A model generated the notes under the pieces. That model saw nothing but the letters and a program-made list of their open reading frames with translations, did no database searches and had not been told where the DNA came from. From JACKCP01 sp034007295 (GTDB lineage Bacteria > Desulfobacterota > Desulfobacteria > Desulfobacterales > JACKCP01): a stretch of DNA of 64,000 nt. Of the stretch, positions 42,091-51,334 are shown in pieces (position 1 is the first letter of the stretch; each line of letters begins with the position of its first letter). The translations under genes and the position numbers were made by a program. The DNA lies in contig JAVERC010000002.1 in NCBI GenBank assembly GCA_034007295.1, positions 149,507-213,506 of the forward strand, written 5' to 3'.

Positions 42091-43479
42091 CTATTGATAG
42101 GTCAGAACAAGGTCAAGTTTTGATGTAATATTATTTTTAATCCAGTTTGAATCAAGCCATTCTATTGGATCAACAAATCTTTTATTTATAAACATTCCAA
42201 AATGCAAATGATCTCCAACTGCCATTCCAGTTGTTCCAGTTCTTCCAAGCACCTGGCCTTTTTCAACCATATCCCCTTTTTTTACATTTGCCTGGCTTAA
42301 ATGGGAATAACAGCTGAAAAGTCCAAATCCATGATCTATGGTAACAGTAAGACCGTAAATGCCGATTGATTTTACTTCAGCAACTATTCCATTATTTGCA
42401 GCAGGAACCGGTGCATTTGAAACAGAAGCCAGGTCAATTCCCATATGATAGGCATCATCAATTTTTTTATTTTTATAATAGTAAAATCTGTGATCTGCAA
42501 AACCTGCTCTTTTTGCGGAACCGCCCATCTGAATAAAGCCCTTGTCCCATAATTTTTCACGCTTTGTATTTTCTGAAACTTTTGTAAGCTCATCAGAATT
42601 TTGCTGCCTAAATTCATTGTTCACATAAAGAAATTTTTTCACAAGATCATCTGGATCATCTACAGGAACATTAAATTCAGGCATTTTCCATGCGAGAAAA
42701 TTATCACTTATATTAATCCTGTCCTGCTTGAATGAAGCATTCCTGATATAATAAGGAAAACCTGCTTTTTTTTCATTGCCGGCCTTGTCAACTGCAACAA
42801 GGTAAATAGGCTTGTTATTTTCGTTCATGTGGTCAAGTGCAAAAAATGCTATTTTATAATGCGGGTCTTTGATAAAGCCTGAATAACCCGGGAAAAATTC
42901 CTCTCCAACCATTACTCCGTCTTTTGAATCAAGCTCTGAAACCTTGTAGCACACAAGGCCGGCACCTCCCGGCGTTATATAATGCTGCCTTGATATAAGG
43001 GAAATATTTGGGGGGGTAGTATCAATTATTACATCTTTTTGAAGGTAAAGTTTATTCCCCTTAAAAAATGACCTGAATGAAGAATCTCTTACAAGCAGCC
43101 TCAAAGTTGCCATGCTGTCTGCAAGACCAAGTTCCCTTGGGTTAAAATCTATATTTATTTCATAAGAATTTTCATTTGTTCCTTTAAAAAACCCTTTTGA
43201 ATTAAAAATTTTTTTCTCAAGAAGAATTTCTCTTTCACCTGCATTGAGATAAAGATGAACTTCCTTAAGCCCCCTGCCCTGGTCTGCAACAGGTATAAAA
43301 ATTTTGGTATTGTTTCCCATTGAAGTTGAAATTTCATCAAGAGAAGCAGACGGTATTTTTCCTTCAAATAAATAAATACGCCCAAAAACAAATAGTCCAA
43401 TAATTATTAAAGACAGCAAAATCAGCCAAATTTTTTTAAAACTGCCTTTGCTTTTTTTTCCCATATTTCTTCTTACCAC
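42091..43479 (-). CDS. M23 peptidase, membrane-anchored
   Basis: About 462 residues if GTG 43479 (after GGAGG) is the start; ATG 43464 is the alternative. A Lys-rich start and one membrane helix (IWLILLSLIIIGLFVFGRIY) precede a long periplasmic region, then a C-terminal M23 domain: HMGIDLAS (His, Asp), VTIDHGFGLFSCYSHLSQ and GDHLHFGMFI. A second M23 protein besides the one at 29662. It probably trims peptidoglycan or activates an amidase. It is divergent from kdsA. Confidence 0.9.
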   Translation of the reverse strand: MVRRNMGKKSKGSFKKIWLILLSLIIIGLFVFGRIYLFEGKIPSASLDEISTSMGNNTKIFIPVADQGRGLKEVHLYLNAGEREILLEKKIFNSKGFFKGTNENSYEINIDFNPRELGLADSMATLRLLVRDSSFRSFFKGNKLYLQKDVIIDTTPPNISLISRQHYITPGGAGLVCYKVSELDSKDGVMVGEEFFPGYSGFIKDPHYKIAFFALDHMNENNKPIYLVAVDKAGNEKKAGFPYYIRNASFKQDRINISDNFLAWKMPEFNVPVDDPDDLVKKFLYVNNEFRQQNSDELTKVSENTKREKLWDKGFIQMGGSAKRAGFADHRFYYYKNKKIDDAYHMGIDLASVSNAPVPAANNGIVAEVKSIGIYGLTVTIDHGFGLFSCYSHLSQANVKKGDMVEKGQVLGRTGTTGMAVGDHLHFGMFINKRFVDPIEWLDSNWIKNNITSKLDLVLTYQ

Positions 43480-43661
43480 GATAACCTCCATTCCAAATTT
43501 TAAAAATTTTTTTATGAATATCAGCATGGTCAAGAGTTATCAAGTATATTATCTTAAAAATATTACAACCATGGCAGCCAATTCCAGCAGCCAAAATATA
43601 TTGACATAAAAGCAATTGATTTTTATCTTTGTCAAATTAACAAGTCTTGGAGACAAATTTT

Positions 43662-44459
43662 ATGATAAATATTTTCAAAGAAAAAAAACTATTTATAATT
43701 GCAGGCCCCTGTGTAATAGAAAAAAGAGAAATCCTTTTTCAGATTGCAGAAAAGCTTTGTGAAATAAGAGATGAGCAAAAAATTGAAATAATATTTAAAG
43801 CCTCATATGACAAAGCAAACAGAACATCAATCTCATCATTTAGAGGCCCTGGCAAATACGACGGCCTTAAATATCTCGAAGAGGTAAAAAACAAATTTAA
43901 ACTTCCAGTAACATCAGATATTCATCATCCTGAAGATGCAGAAGCTGTAAAAGATGTTCTTGACATTATACAGATACCAGCCTTTTTGTGCAGACAGACA
44001 GACCTTATTTTAAAGGCTTGTGAAACAAAACTTCCTGTAAACATAAAAAAAGGACAGTTTCTTGCACCCTGGGATGTGAAAAATATAATTGACAAGGCCA
44101 AATCTACTGGAAACGATAAAATTATTATTACAGAAAGAGGAACAACCTTTGGCTACAACAATCTTGTTGTAGATTTCAGAGGTATTCCAATAATAAAAAA
44201 ATTTGGTGTTCCTGTTGTTTTTGATGCTACTCACAGTATTCAGCTTCCAGGGGGACTTGGAAGTGCTTCATCAGGACAAAGGGAAATGGCTCCAGTCCTT
44301 GCAAAATCAGCAGTTGCAGCCGGAGCTGACGGAGTGTTCATGGAAATTCACCCAGACCCTGACAAGGCACTTTGTGACGGCCCTAATTCCTTATATCTTG
44401 ATAAAGTTCAAAACCTTATAAAAACTCTTATAAAAATACAAGAGGCTTCCATTGAATAG
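43662..44459 (+). CDS. kdsA: 3-deoxy-8-phosphooctulonate (Kdo-8-P) synthase
   Basis: Condenses arabinose 5-phosphate and PEP in the first dedicated step to Kdo. 265 residues from ATG 43662 with TTGGAGA before it. Motifs: AGPCVIEKRE, FKASYDKANRTS, RGPGKYDGL, SDIHHPEDAE and FDATHSIQLPGG. The Cys in AGPCVIE, instead of the Asn of the E. coli form, indicates the metal-dependent class. It overlaps kdsC by 8 bases and heads the Kdo/LPS-export operon. Confidence 0.97.
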   Translation: MINIFKEKKLFIIAGPCVIEKREILFQIAEKLCEIRDEQKIEIIFKASYDKANRTSISSFRGPGKYDGLKYLEEVKNKFKLPVTSDIHHPEDAEAVKDVLDIIQIPAFLCRQTDLILKACETKLPVNIKKGQFLAPWDVKNIIDKAKSTGNDKIIITERGTTFGYNNLVVDFRGIPIIKKFGVPVVFDATHSIQLPGGLGSASSGQREMAPVLAKSAVAAGADGVFMEIHPDPDKALCDGPNSLYLDKVQNLIKTLIKIQEASIE

Positions 44460-44991
44460 ACTTTTACCTATTTTTAAAAAAACTGAGCTTCTTTTACTTG
44501 ATGTTGACGGTATTTTAACTGATGGAACAATAACATATACTTCAAACGGAGAAGAACTCAAAAGTTTTTCAGTAAAAGACGGACTTGGGATAAGGCTTTT
44601 ACAGATTGCAGGCATAAAAACAGCTGTTGTAACAGCAAGACAGTCTGAAATGGTATCAAGAAGATGTAAAGAGCTTTCAATCAGCCCTGTATTCCAAAAT
44701 ATTAAGAAAAAAAATGAAGTTATAAATATAATAGAAAATGAGCTGAATATTAAAAAAGAAAATATCTGTTTTATGGGGGATGATCTTGTTGACATTTCTA
44801 TTATGAATATTTGCGGAATTCCTGTAACAGTACCGGATTCCTGCGAAGAAGTTAAAAACAAGGCTTTATATATTACTCAAAAAAACGGAGGAAAAGGTGC
44901 TGTTAGAGAAGTATGTGAATTGATTTTAAAGTCTAAATGTCTTTATGAAAGTGTGATAAACACTTTTATCTGCACGGAGAATCATAATTGA
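44452..44991 (+). CDS. kdsC: Kdo-8-phosphate phosphatase
   Basis: Removes the 8-phosphate from Kdo-8-P. 179 residues of the small cap-less HAD C0 type, from TTG 44452. HAD motifs: LLLLDVDGILTDGTI (DxD), VVTARQSEMVSRR (Thr), and ICFMGDDLVDISIM. Tetrameric family. Coupled by overlaps to kdsA and lptC. The extra 15 residues after LKSK are unusual but may be just a loose tail. Confidence 0.95.
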   Translation: MNRLLPIFKKTELLLLDVDGILTDGTITYTSNGEELKSFSVKDGLGIRLLQIAGIKTAVVTARQSEMVSRRCKELSISPVFQNIKKKNEVINIIENELNIKKENICFMGDDLVDISIMNICGIPVTVPDSCEEVKNKALYITQKNGGKGAVREVCELILKSKCLYESVINTFICTENHN

Positions 44992-45494
44992 ATTCAAAAT
45001 TTTTTTCAGTTTTTTTATTTTTAATATTTTTTTTAAACCCATACATAAACACAGCCCTATGCAGCCAGGAATCCATTAAAATTTCAAATCTTTCACACAA
45101 TATTTCATCTAAAGGAAAACTTTTATATAAAATTAATGCCAAATCCGGAATTATGGATGATTTTTCCTCAAAAACCATAAATCTTGATTTAGTTGAAATT
45201 GAACTTTTAGAAAACAATTTCCCTGGCTTTAAAATTTTTGCAGACAAAGGTAAACTCAACACAAAAGACAAAAATCTTGAACTTTACCAAAATATTAACG
45301 GGTTTAATGACCAATATAAAATTTCATGTGATAAACTTTTTTTCAAAAATGATAAAAAAATGATATATCTTGATGGAAACATAAAAATAATTTCAGCATT
45401 AAACTCTTTTTCATCTGAAAAAGGTGAAATAGACATTGAAGCAAATACCATAACTTTAAAAAAAAACGTAAAAGGTATTTTAAATGAGTTTTAA
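44988..45494 (+). CDS. lptC: LPS export protein LptC
   Basis: 168 residues: an N-terminal membrane anchor (FFSVFLFLIFFLNPYINTALC) and a periplasmic beta-jellyroll that takes LPS from LptBFG and passes it to LptA. Typical strands: FKIFADKGKLNTKDKNLELY and MIYLDGNIKIIS. Sequence conservation in this family is low, so the call leans on position between kdsC and lptA. TTG start overlapping the kdsC stop. Confidence 0.88.
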   Translation: MNSKFFSVFLFLIFFLNPYINTALCSQESIKISNLSHNISSKGKLLYKINAKSGIMDDFSSKTINLDLVEIELLENNFPGFKIFADKGKLNTKDKNLELYQNINGFNDQYKISCDKLFFKNDKKMIYLDGNIKIISALNSFSSEKGEIDIEANTITLKKNVKGILNEF

Positions 45495-45984
45495 AAAAAT
45501 TGTTTTAAAAACACTGATTATTTTATTTGTGCTTTCTTCTGTCTGTGCAGGCCAGCCTGAAAAAAAATCAGAACCAGTAAATATCAAGGCTGATTCAATG
45601 AAACTAATTCAGGAAAAAAATATCAGTGTATTTTCAGGAAATGTTACAGTTATTAAAGGTAAAACAACAATAACCTGCAATGAGCTTATTGTTCACTATA
45701 AAAATTCACAATCCGACAATAAAAATCCAGACAGAAATTCATTTGACACAATTGAGGCAAAAGGAGATGTTAGGATTCAAATGGACGATAAAAAGGCAAA
45801 GGCTGAAAACGCTGTTTTTCATTCAGAAGATGAAATTCTTGTTCTTTCAGGAGGAAGGCCCGAAATAATCGAGCTTGGCAACAAAATTACAGGCGATACA
45901 ATAACCTATTTTATAAAAACAGGTGTAATGGAATTTGGTACAAGCTCAAGCTCCCAGGTAGAAGCAACCTTTACAAATGAATAA
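45484..45984 (+). CDS. lptA: LPS transport periplasmic protein LptA
   Basis: 166 residues with a cleavable signal peptide (TLIILFVLSSVCAG) and an OstA-like domain: VNIKADSMKLIQEKNISVFS, GNVTVIKGKTTITCNELIVH, TIEAKGDVRIQMDDKKAKAE and GDTITYFIKTGVMEFG. It bridges the periplasm for LPS transport. It overlaps lptC by 11 bases and lptB by 8. Confidence 0.94.
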   Translation: MSFKKIVLKTLIILFVLSSVCAGQPEKKSEPVNIKADSMKLIQEKNISVFSGNVTVIKGKTTITCNELIVHYKNSQSDNKNPDRNSFDTIEAKGDVRIQMDDKKAKAENAVFHSEDEILVLSGGRPEIIELGNKITGDTITYFIKTGVMEFGTSSSSQVEATFTNE

Positions 45985-46708
45985 TATGAAAACTTTGCAT
46001 CTAAAAAATCTTGAAAAATCATATGGAAAAAGAAAAGTAGTTTCAGGTGTAAATATATCTATAACTACATCTTCAATAACAGGACTTCTTGGCCCAAACG
46101 GTGCAGGGAAAACAACAACATTTAATATGGCTGTAGGTCTTATCAGCCCTGACAGCGGCAATGTGCTTTTAGACCATCTTGATATTACCAAATATCAAAT
46201 ATATAAAAGAGGCAAAAAAGGAATCGGCTATCTTCCCCAGGAAGCATCAATCTTCAAAAAACTTTCTGTTTGTGACAATCTTAAAATAATACTTGAACAC
46301 TATAAATTAAAAAAAAATGAAATTGACTCCAAAATAGATTCTCTTTTAAATGAGTTTAATATTAAAAAACTAAAAAATCAAAAGGCTGAAAGCCTTTCAG
46401 GAGGTGAACGAAGAAGACTTGAAATATGCAGGGTTTTGTCAACAGATCCTGATTTTGTTCTTTTAGATGAGCCTTTTGCAGGAGTTGATCCCATTGCTGT
46501 TTCAGATCTTCAGGAAATAATCTCATACCTTTCAAAAAAAAATATTGGAGTTCTTATTTCAGACCATAATGTAAGAGAAACCTTAGGAGTTTGCGATACA
46601 GCCTATATTATAAACAATGGTCAGATCATAAAAAGCGGAACACCTGAAGAGGTTGCAGATGATGAAATTGTAAAAAAAACTTATCTTGGAAAAAACTTTA
46701 AAATGTAA
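45977..46708 (+). CDS. lptB: LPS export ABC ATPase LptB
   Basis: 243 residues; ATPase of the LptBFG extractor. Walker A GPNGAGKTTTF, Q-loop GYLPQEASIF, signature LSGGERRRLEI, Walker B FVLLDEPFAGVDPI and the H-loop SDHNVRET. The coupled LptF and LptG genes are not in the window. ATG 45977 and ATG 45986 are both possible. Confidence 0.96.
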   Translation: MNNMKTLHLKNLEKSYGKRKVVSGVNISITTSSITGLLGPNGAGKTTTFNMAVGLISPDSGNVLLDHLDITKYQIYKRGKKGIGYLPQEASIFKKLSVCDNLKIILEHYKLKKNEIDSKIDSLLNEFNIKKLKNQKAESLSGGERRRLEICRVLSTDPDFVLLDEPFAGVDPIAVSDLQEIISYLSKKNIGVLISDHNVRETLGVCDTAYIINNGQIIKSGTPEEVADDEIVKKTYLGKNFKM

Positions 46709-46757
46709 AAACAAGTGATTAACTTTATTTTAAAAACATATAAAGAAAAAATAAATT

Positions 46758-48188
46758 ATGGCCTTTGAATTAAGACAGGATCTAAAATTATCTCAGCAGC
46801 TGGTAATGACGCCCCAGCTTCAGCAGGCAATAAAGCTGCTTCAGCTTTCTAGAATAGAACTTATTGAAACTATTCAGCAGGAACTTATTGAAAATCCTGC
46901 ACTTGAAGAAAAAATTCTGGATGAATCAAATTCAAATGAAGAAACTTTAAAAGAAACTGTTTCAGATGACAAAGCAATTGAGCTAAAGGAAGATAAATTC
47001 CCAAATGAAACTGACTGGGAAAACTACATTGAAGAATACAATACTCCAGGAAGAATGAATTTTGATCCTGAAACAAAAGAAGGTCCTAATTATGAAGCAT
47101 TTACATCAAAAAAAGACAGCCTTGAAGACCATCTTTTGTGGCAGTTTAAAATGCTTTCACCTACAGAAGAAGAAGAAAGAATAGCAACTGCAGTAATAGG
47201 GAATCTTGATTCAGACGGATATTTAAAGATTGATATAGAAGAAATATCAAAAATTTCAGGTGCTGATATTGAAGACACTGAATATATTCTTGAAACAATG
47301 CTTCAGACCCTTGACCCGCCTGGAGTATGTTCAAGAAGCCTTGAAGAATGCCTGTTAAATCAGCTTAAACTTTTAAATATAAAAGATTCTACTCTTGAAG
47401 AACTCATAAAAAATCACTTAAACGATCTTGGAAATAATAAAATTAAAAATATTGCAAAAGAAATGGGTATATCAACTGACCTTGTTATGCATTATGCAGA
47501 TATTATAAGGTCCCTTGAACCAAAACCAGGAAGATCTTTTTTTGATGAAACTTCAAATTATGTTACCCCTGATATTTATATTTACAAGGAAAAAGACGGA
47601 TTTATAATTGTACTAAATGATGACGGCTTTCCAAATCTTCACATTAACCCTTATTATGAAAAAGCAGTTTCTAATTCAGCAGAACAGATTGACAGGGACA
47701 CAAAAAGCTATTTAAAGGAAAGAATAAGGTCAGCCTCAGGACTTATAAAAAGTATTTATCAAAGGCAAAGAACAATTTACAGAGTGACAGACTCCATATT
47801 AAAACACCAAATGGAATTCTTTGAAAAAGGCATTGAATATTTAAAGCCAATGGTTTTAAATGATATAGCTGAAGATCTTGAAATGCATGCTTCAACTATA
47901 AGCCGTGTAACAACTAATAAATATGTATATACTCCCCAGGGAGTATTTGAACTCAAATTCTTTTTTAACAGCTCTATATCAAAAAAAGGAGGGGATTCCA
48001 TTGCATCTGTCAGCGTACATGATAAAATAAAAAAAATAGTTGAAGAAGAGGATTCAAAAAAGCCTTTAAGTGATGACAAGATTGCCAAAATTCTTAAATC
48101 ACAGGGAATCAATATTGCAAGAAGAACAGTGGCAAAGTACAGGGAGGCTTTAAGGATTCTCCCTTCAAGCAAACGTAAACAATACTAG
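46758..48188 (+). CDS. rpoN: RNA polymerase sigma-54 factor
   Basis: 476 residues. Region I is Gln-rich (RQDLKLSQQLVMTPQLQQAI) and ends near ELIENPALEE; an acidic region II follows; region III has the core-binding part, the HTH DIAEDLEMHASTISRVTTNK and the RpoN box ARRTVAKYRE near the C-terminus. It directs -24/-12 promoters and needs activators such as the NtrC-type protein at 36303. The order lptB-rpoN-hpf is conserved across proteobacteria. Confidence 0.97.
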   Translation: MAFELRQDLKLSQQLVMTPQLQQAIKLLQLSRIELIETIQQELIENPALEEKILDESNSNEETLKETVSDDKAIELKEDKFPNETDWENYIEEYNTPGRMNFDPETKEGPNYEAFTSKKDSLEDHLLWQFKMLSPTEEEERIATAVIGNLDSDGYLKIDIEEISKISGADIEDTEYILETMLQTLDPPGVCSRSLEECLLNQLKLLNIKDSTLEELIKNHLNDLGNNKIKNIAKEMGISTDLVMHYADIIRSLEPKPGRSFFDETSNYVTPDIYIYKEKDGFIIVLNDDGFPNLHINPYYEKAVSNSAEQIDRDTKSYLKERIRSASGLIKSIYQRQRTIYRVTDSILKHQMEFFEKGIEYLKPMVLNDIAEDLEMHASTISRVTTNKYVYTPQGVFELKFFFNSSISKKGGDSIASVSVHDKIKKIVEEEDSKKPLSDDKIAKILKSQGINIARRTVAKYREALRILPSSKRKQY

Positions 48189-48200
48189 GGAGGTGTATGT

Positions 48201-48557
48201 ATGAACACTTCTGTGTCTTTCAAGAACATTGAACCATCTGACGCATTAAGAGACTATGTTGAAAAGAAACTTGAAAAAATTGAAAAAAGACTCGACGCAC
48301 CTGCAGAAGCTGAAGTTGTATTTACAGTGGAAAAAATAAGACATATCACAGAAATAAGACTCCGCAGCGATAAGCTTCATATAAACGCAAAAGAAGAGTC
48401 TGAAGACATGTATTCTTCCATAGATCTTGTCCTTGAAAAAGTAAAAAGGCAGATCAAAAGTACAAAAGAAAAAATGCAGGAAAAAAGACCTGGCAACAAA
48501 GATGGAATTAAAGGAGAAGACCTTCTTCCTGATGAGCCTTTAACCGATCTCGAATAA
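48201..48557 (+). CDS. hpf: Ribosome hibernation promoting factor, short form
   Basis: 118 residues with one HPF/RaiA domain (SVSFKNIEPSDALRDYVEKK, EVVFTVEKIRHITEIRL, SSIDLVLEKVKRQIKSTKEK) and an acidic tail; the C-terminal dimerisation domain of long HPF is absent. It binds the 30S subunit in stationary phase. GGGAGG site before ATG 48201. It is last before a terminator. Confidence 0.95.
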   Translation: MNTSVSFKNIEPSDALRDYVEKKLEKIEKRLDAPAEAEVVFTVEKIRHITEIRLRSDKLHINAKEESEDMYSSIDLVLEKVKRQIKSTKEKMQEKRPGNKDGIKGEDLLPDEPLTDLE

Positions 48558-48590
48558 ACTTTAATAATATAAACTAACCCCCTATATTAA

Positions 48591-48626
48591 AGCCGTTTTC
48601 AAAGTTTGGAAACGGCTATTTTTTTT
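48591..48626 (+). terminator. Intrinsic terminator of the kds-lpt-rpoN-hpf operon
   Basis: AGCCGTTTTC (48591-48600) pairs with GGAAACGGCT (48608-48617) with one G-T pair, followed by eight T. Confidence 0.88.
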
Positions 48627-48644
48627 GATATTGAATCAGTTTTT

Positions 48645-48779
48645 AGTCAGTTGATGAACCAAAACGGTCTTTTTTGTCCATTTCGACGTCAGATTCAAAC
48701 CTTAATAATGTACCCTAAAGGTTAAATTTTCATCTTCCTTGAACTGAGCAAAAAATTCTCGTTTTCGGCCAATTACTAG
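48645..48779 (-). repeat. Dispersed hairpin repeat, copy 8
   Basis: Minus-orientation copy after the hpf terminator. Left CAGTTGATGAACCAAAACGG, then TTTTTTGTCCATTTCGACG; right CTCGTTTTCGGCCAATTACTA. The core is a few bases shorter than consensus. The following 48780-49119 is AT-rich and I see no gene in it; it must hold the ptsN promoter. Confidence 0.87.
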
Positions 48780-49119
48780 TTAAATGCAATACCTCTGCTG
48801 AAACTGCCGTATTAAAAATATCCGGACAAAAAAACATAAGTCTTTTATATTTTTTTAAATATAACCATTTAAATTAATATGAAAAATTTAATTTGAAAAA
48901 TATGAAATGCTCAGTTTAGGTTGCTAATAAAATCAATAGATGTTAGAAAATCCCTTTAAATATATGATTTTATTTTTTTAATAAAAGTGAGGATTTTATC
49001 TGAAAAAACGGGTTATTTAAAAAACAAAAAAAATGATGGTTTCAGGCTAAATTGGTTGTCAATCTGACCTGAAAACTGTGAAAATTATTTTATTAACTTT
49101 AAAAGTACCTTAAATTATT

Positions 49120-49578
49120 ATGAAACTAAAAAATTATATACTGCCTGAATTTATCATAATGGATCTTGAGTCCAGGGATAAAAAAGCAGTTCTTGAAGAA
49201 CTTAGCAAACCTCTTTCTGCTTATTCTAAAATTGAAAATGATGAACTTGTAAAAATTTTACTTGAAAGGGAAAGACTTGGCAGCACAGGAATAGGGAGCG
49301 GAATCGCAATCCCCCATGGAAAAGTCAAAGGCCTAGACAGTCTTATGATAGGGTTTGGACTAAGTAAAAACGGTGTAAATTTTGAATCAATGGATGACAA
49401 ACCAGCTTTTATTTTTTTTGTTATAGTCACCCCCGAAGATTCAACAGGAGATCACCTAAGAGTTCTTGCAAAAATTTCTAAATTATTAAGAGATAATAAT
49501 TTAAGAGATCAAATAAAAAATGCTTCGTCTTATGAAGATATTATTCAAATTATAAATGAAAACGATGCAGATGACTAA
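49120..49578 (+). CDS. ptsN: PTS-Ntr regulatory protein EIIA(Ntr)
   Basis: 152 residues of the fructose/mannitol EIIA fold used for regulation, not sugar uptake. Phospho-accepting His in IAIPHGKVKGL (about residue 65); other marks are VKILLERERLGSTGIGSGI and RVLAKISKLLRD. It normally receives phosphate from NPr. Followed by rapZ after 15 bases, the usual rpoN-locus order, though here separated from hpf by a terminator and a repeat. Confidence 0.94.
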   Translation: MKLKNYILPEFIIMDLESRDKKAVLEELSKPLSAYSKIENDELVKILLERERLGSTGIGSGIAIPHGKVKGLDSLMIGFGLSKNGVNFESMDDKPAFIFFVIVTPEDSTGDHLRVLAKISKLLRDNNLRDQIKNASSYEDIIQIINENDADD

Positions 49579-49593
49579 AATCGAAATAAATAA

Positions 49594-50466
49594 ATGAAGA
49601 ATACTCCAATAATTATAATCACAGGCGAATCAGGATCAGGCAAATCAGTAGCACTTAATGCCTTTGAAGACTGTGGATTTTATTGTGTTGACAATATGCC
49701 TGCAGCACTTCTTCCTAAATTTTTAGAACTGCCCTTAAGCAAAGAACCTGAAGAAATTGCAGGAATTGCATTTGGAATGGATTTAAGGGAAAAAGGATTT
49801 ATAAGGGATTATCCTGAAATTTTTTCATTTCTTAAAGAAAATGACTATTTTCATAAAATAATTTTTCTAAAAGCATCTGAAGAAACTCTTATAAAAAGAT
49901 ACAGCCAGACAAGGCGTCATCATCCATTCTCAAAAAATACAAATCTTTTAGAAGGAATCAGGTGCGAAAAAAAACTGCTAACAACTCTTGAAACAGAATC
50001 AGATATTGTAATTGATACTTCAAACCACACAGTTCATGAGCTCAAAGCAGAAATTTCATCAATTGCATCTGGTTATACAACAATTAAAGAAATGAGAATT
50101 GATTTTATATCCTTTGGTTTCAAATACGGGGTACCAAAGGACATAGATCTTCTTATAGATGTAAGATTCCTTCCAAACCCATATTTTGTTACAGAACTAA
50201 AAGACCAAACCGGTGAAGATGAAGAAGTCAAAAAATTTGTTTTAAATAACCAAAGAGCAAAGAAATTTTTAAAAAAATATACTGAACTCCTTGACTATTT
50301 GATACCGTTATATAAAAGAGAAGGCAAGGCTTATTTAACCCTCGGAGTTGGCTGCACTGGAGGAAAGCACAGGTCTGTTGCTGTTTCCAGATATTTATTT
50401 GAATATATAAGCAGGCATGCTGCCAAATCCGGAATTTTACACAGAGATATAACTCGCCAGCAATAA
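49594..50466 (+). CDS. rapZ: RapZ-type nucleotide-binding protein (RNase adapter family)
   Basis: 290 residues. N-terminal Walker A GESGSGKSVALNAFEDCGF with CVDNMPAALLP, Walker B-like FLKASEETL, RRHHP, and the C-terminal GCTGGKHRSVAVSRYLFEY. In E. coli RapZ controls GlmS through small RNAs; in other phyla its job is less clear. Here it sits between two PTS regulatory proteins. Confidence 0.94.
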   Translation: MKNTPIIIITGESGSGKSVALNAFEDCGFYCVDNMPAALLPKFLELPLSKEPEEIAGIAFGMDLREKGFIRDYPEIFSFLKENDYFHKIIFLKASEETLIKRYSQTRRHHPFSKNTNLLEGIRCEKKLLTTLETESDIVIDTSNHTVHELKAEISSIASGYTTIKEMRIDFISFGFKYGVPKDIDLLIDVRFLPNPYFVTELKDQTGEDEEVKKFVLNNQRAKKFLKKYTELLDYLIPLYKREGKAYLTLGVGCTGGKHRSVAVSRYLFEYISRHAAKSGILHRDITRQQ

Positions 50467-50475
50467 AGAGGCATT

Positions 50476-50892
50476 ATGATAGGAATTATAGTTGTAACCC
50501 ACGGTAATCTAGGCAAAGCACTTATTGAAACTGCCGAAATGATAACTGGAACAAAAATTGAAAACTGCATTGACGTTTCCATTAATGTTAATGAAAACGC
50601 CGATGGCTTGCGTGATAAAATAAAAAAAGCCATAAAAAAAGCTGACAATGAACAAGGCATAATCATTTTAACAGATATGTTTGGAGGAACGCCTTCAAAC
50701 CTAAGTTATTCATTTCTTGAGGAAGGTAAAACTGAAGTTTTATCAGGGATCAATCTGCCTGTTTTAATAAGGGCATCTGAACTAAGAAAAAAACTTGAAG
50801 TTTCAGAAGTTGCCCAACGTATAGAAACTTTTGGAAAAAAAAGTATCTCTCTTGCTAGTGGAATTTTAAAAGGTAATCCAAGAAGTGTCTGA
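50476..50892 (+). CDS. PTS EIIA component, mannose family
   Basis: 138 residues: GIIVVTHGNLGKALIETAEM with the phospho-accepting His near residue 9, IILTDMFGGTPSNLSYSF, and VLSGINLPVLIRA. No EIIB, EIIC or EIID follows, so it is probably regulatory. With PtsN and RapZ it forms the PTS-Ntr-like set; HPr and EI are missing here. Confidence 0.92.
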   Translation: MIGIIVVTHGNLGKALIETAEMITGTKIENCIDVSINVNENADGLRDKIKKAIKKADNEQGIIILTDMFGGTPSNLSYSFLEEGKTEVLSGINLPVLIRASELRKKLEVSEVAQRIETFGKKSISLASGILKGNPRSV

Positions 50893-51334
50893 TGAAATAA
50901 TTAAAATTCAAAATGCTTCTAAAAAAGATATTGGCATTTTATATCAGGCTGAACTCAAATTATTTAAAAAACCATGGTCAGTAAAAAATTTTGAAGATGA
51001 ATTTGAACTGCCTGAAAAGAACTTTAAAATAGCAGTTTCAAAAAGCCGCATTTGCGGCTTTTCAGTTTCAAGAACAATAATTGATGAACTTCATATTTTA
51101 AAAATTTGCACATTCAAAGGGTATGAACGTAAAAGCATTGGCACTCAGCTTTTAAATTTTATCATAAAAGAATCTAAGGCAAACATGTGTTTTCTTGAAG
51201 TTGATCAAGATAACTTAAAAGCTTTATCTTTTTATAAAAAAAACGGTTTTAAAATAGCCGGTAAGAGAAAAAATTATTACGGAGAGGGCTTTGATGCCCT
51301 AAATATGACAAAAGATTTATCCGGAGGGAATTAA
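50885..51334 (+). CDS. GNAT acetyltransferase, RimI-like
   Basis: 149 residues from GTG 50885, overlapping the EIIA gene by 8 bases. GNAT core: LFKKPWSVKNFEDEFELPEK, ILKICTFKGYERKSIGTQLL (acetyl-CoA loop, degenerate R.x.G.G), and CFLEVDQDNLKALSFYKKNGF with YYGEGFDALNM. This is the RimI pattern for N-terminal Ala acetylation of ribosomal protein S18. The loop reads YERKSIG rather than QGKGIG-like, so activity is probable but unproven. Confidence 0.82.
   Translation: MSDEIIKIQNASKKDIGILYQAELKLFKKPWSVKNFEDEFELPEKNFKIAVSKSRICGFSVSRTIIDELHILKICTFKGYERKSIGTQLLNFIIKESKANMCFLEVDQDNLKALSFYKKNGFKIAGKRKNYYGEGFDALNMTKDLSGGN

Noticed and set aside
48780..49119. Possible small gene or sigma-54 promoter before ptsN
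   Set aside because: No frame of useful length, no TGGCAC-N5-TTGC type element and no stable hairpin was found by eye.
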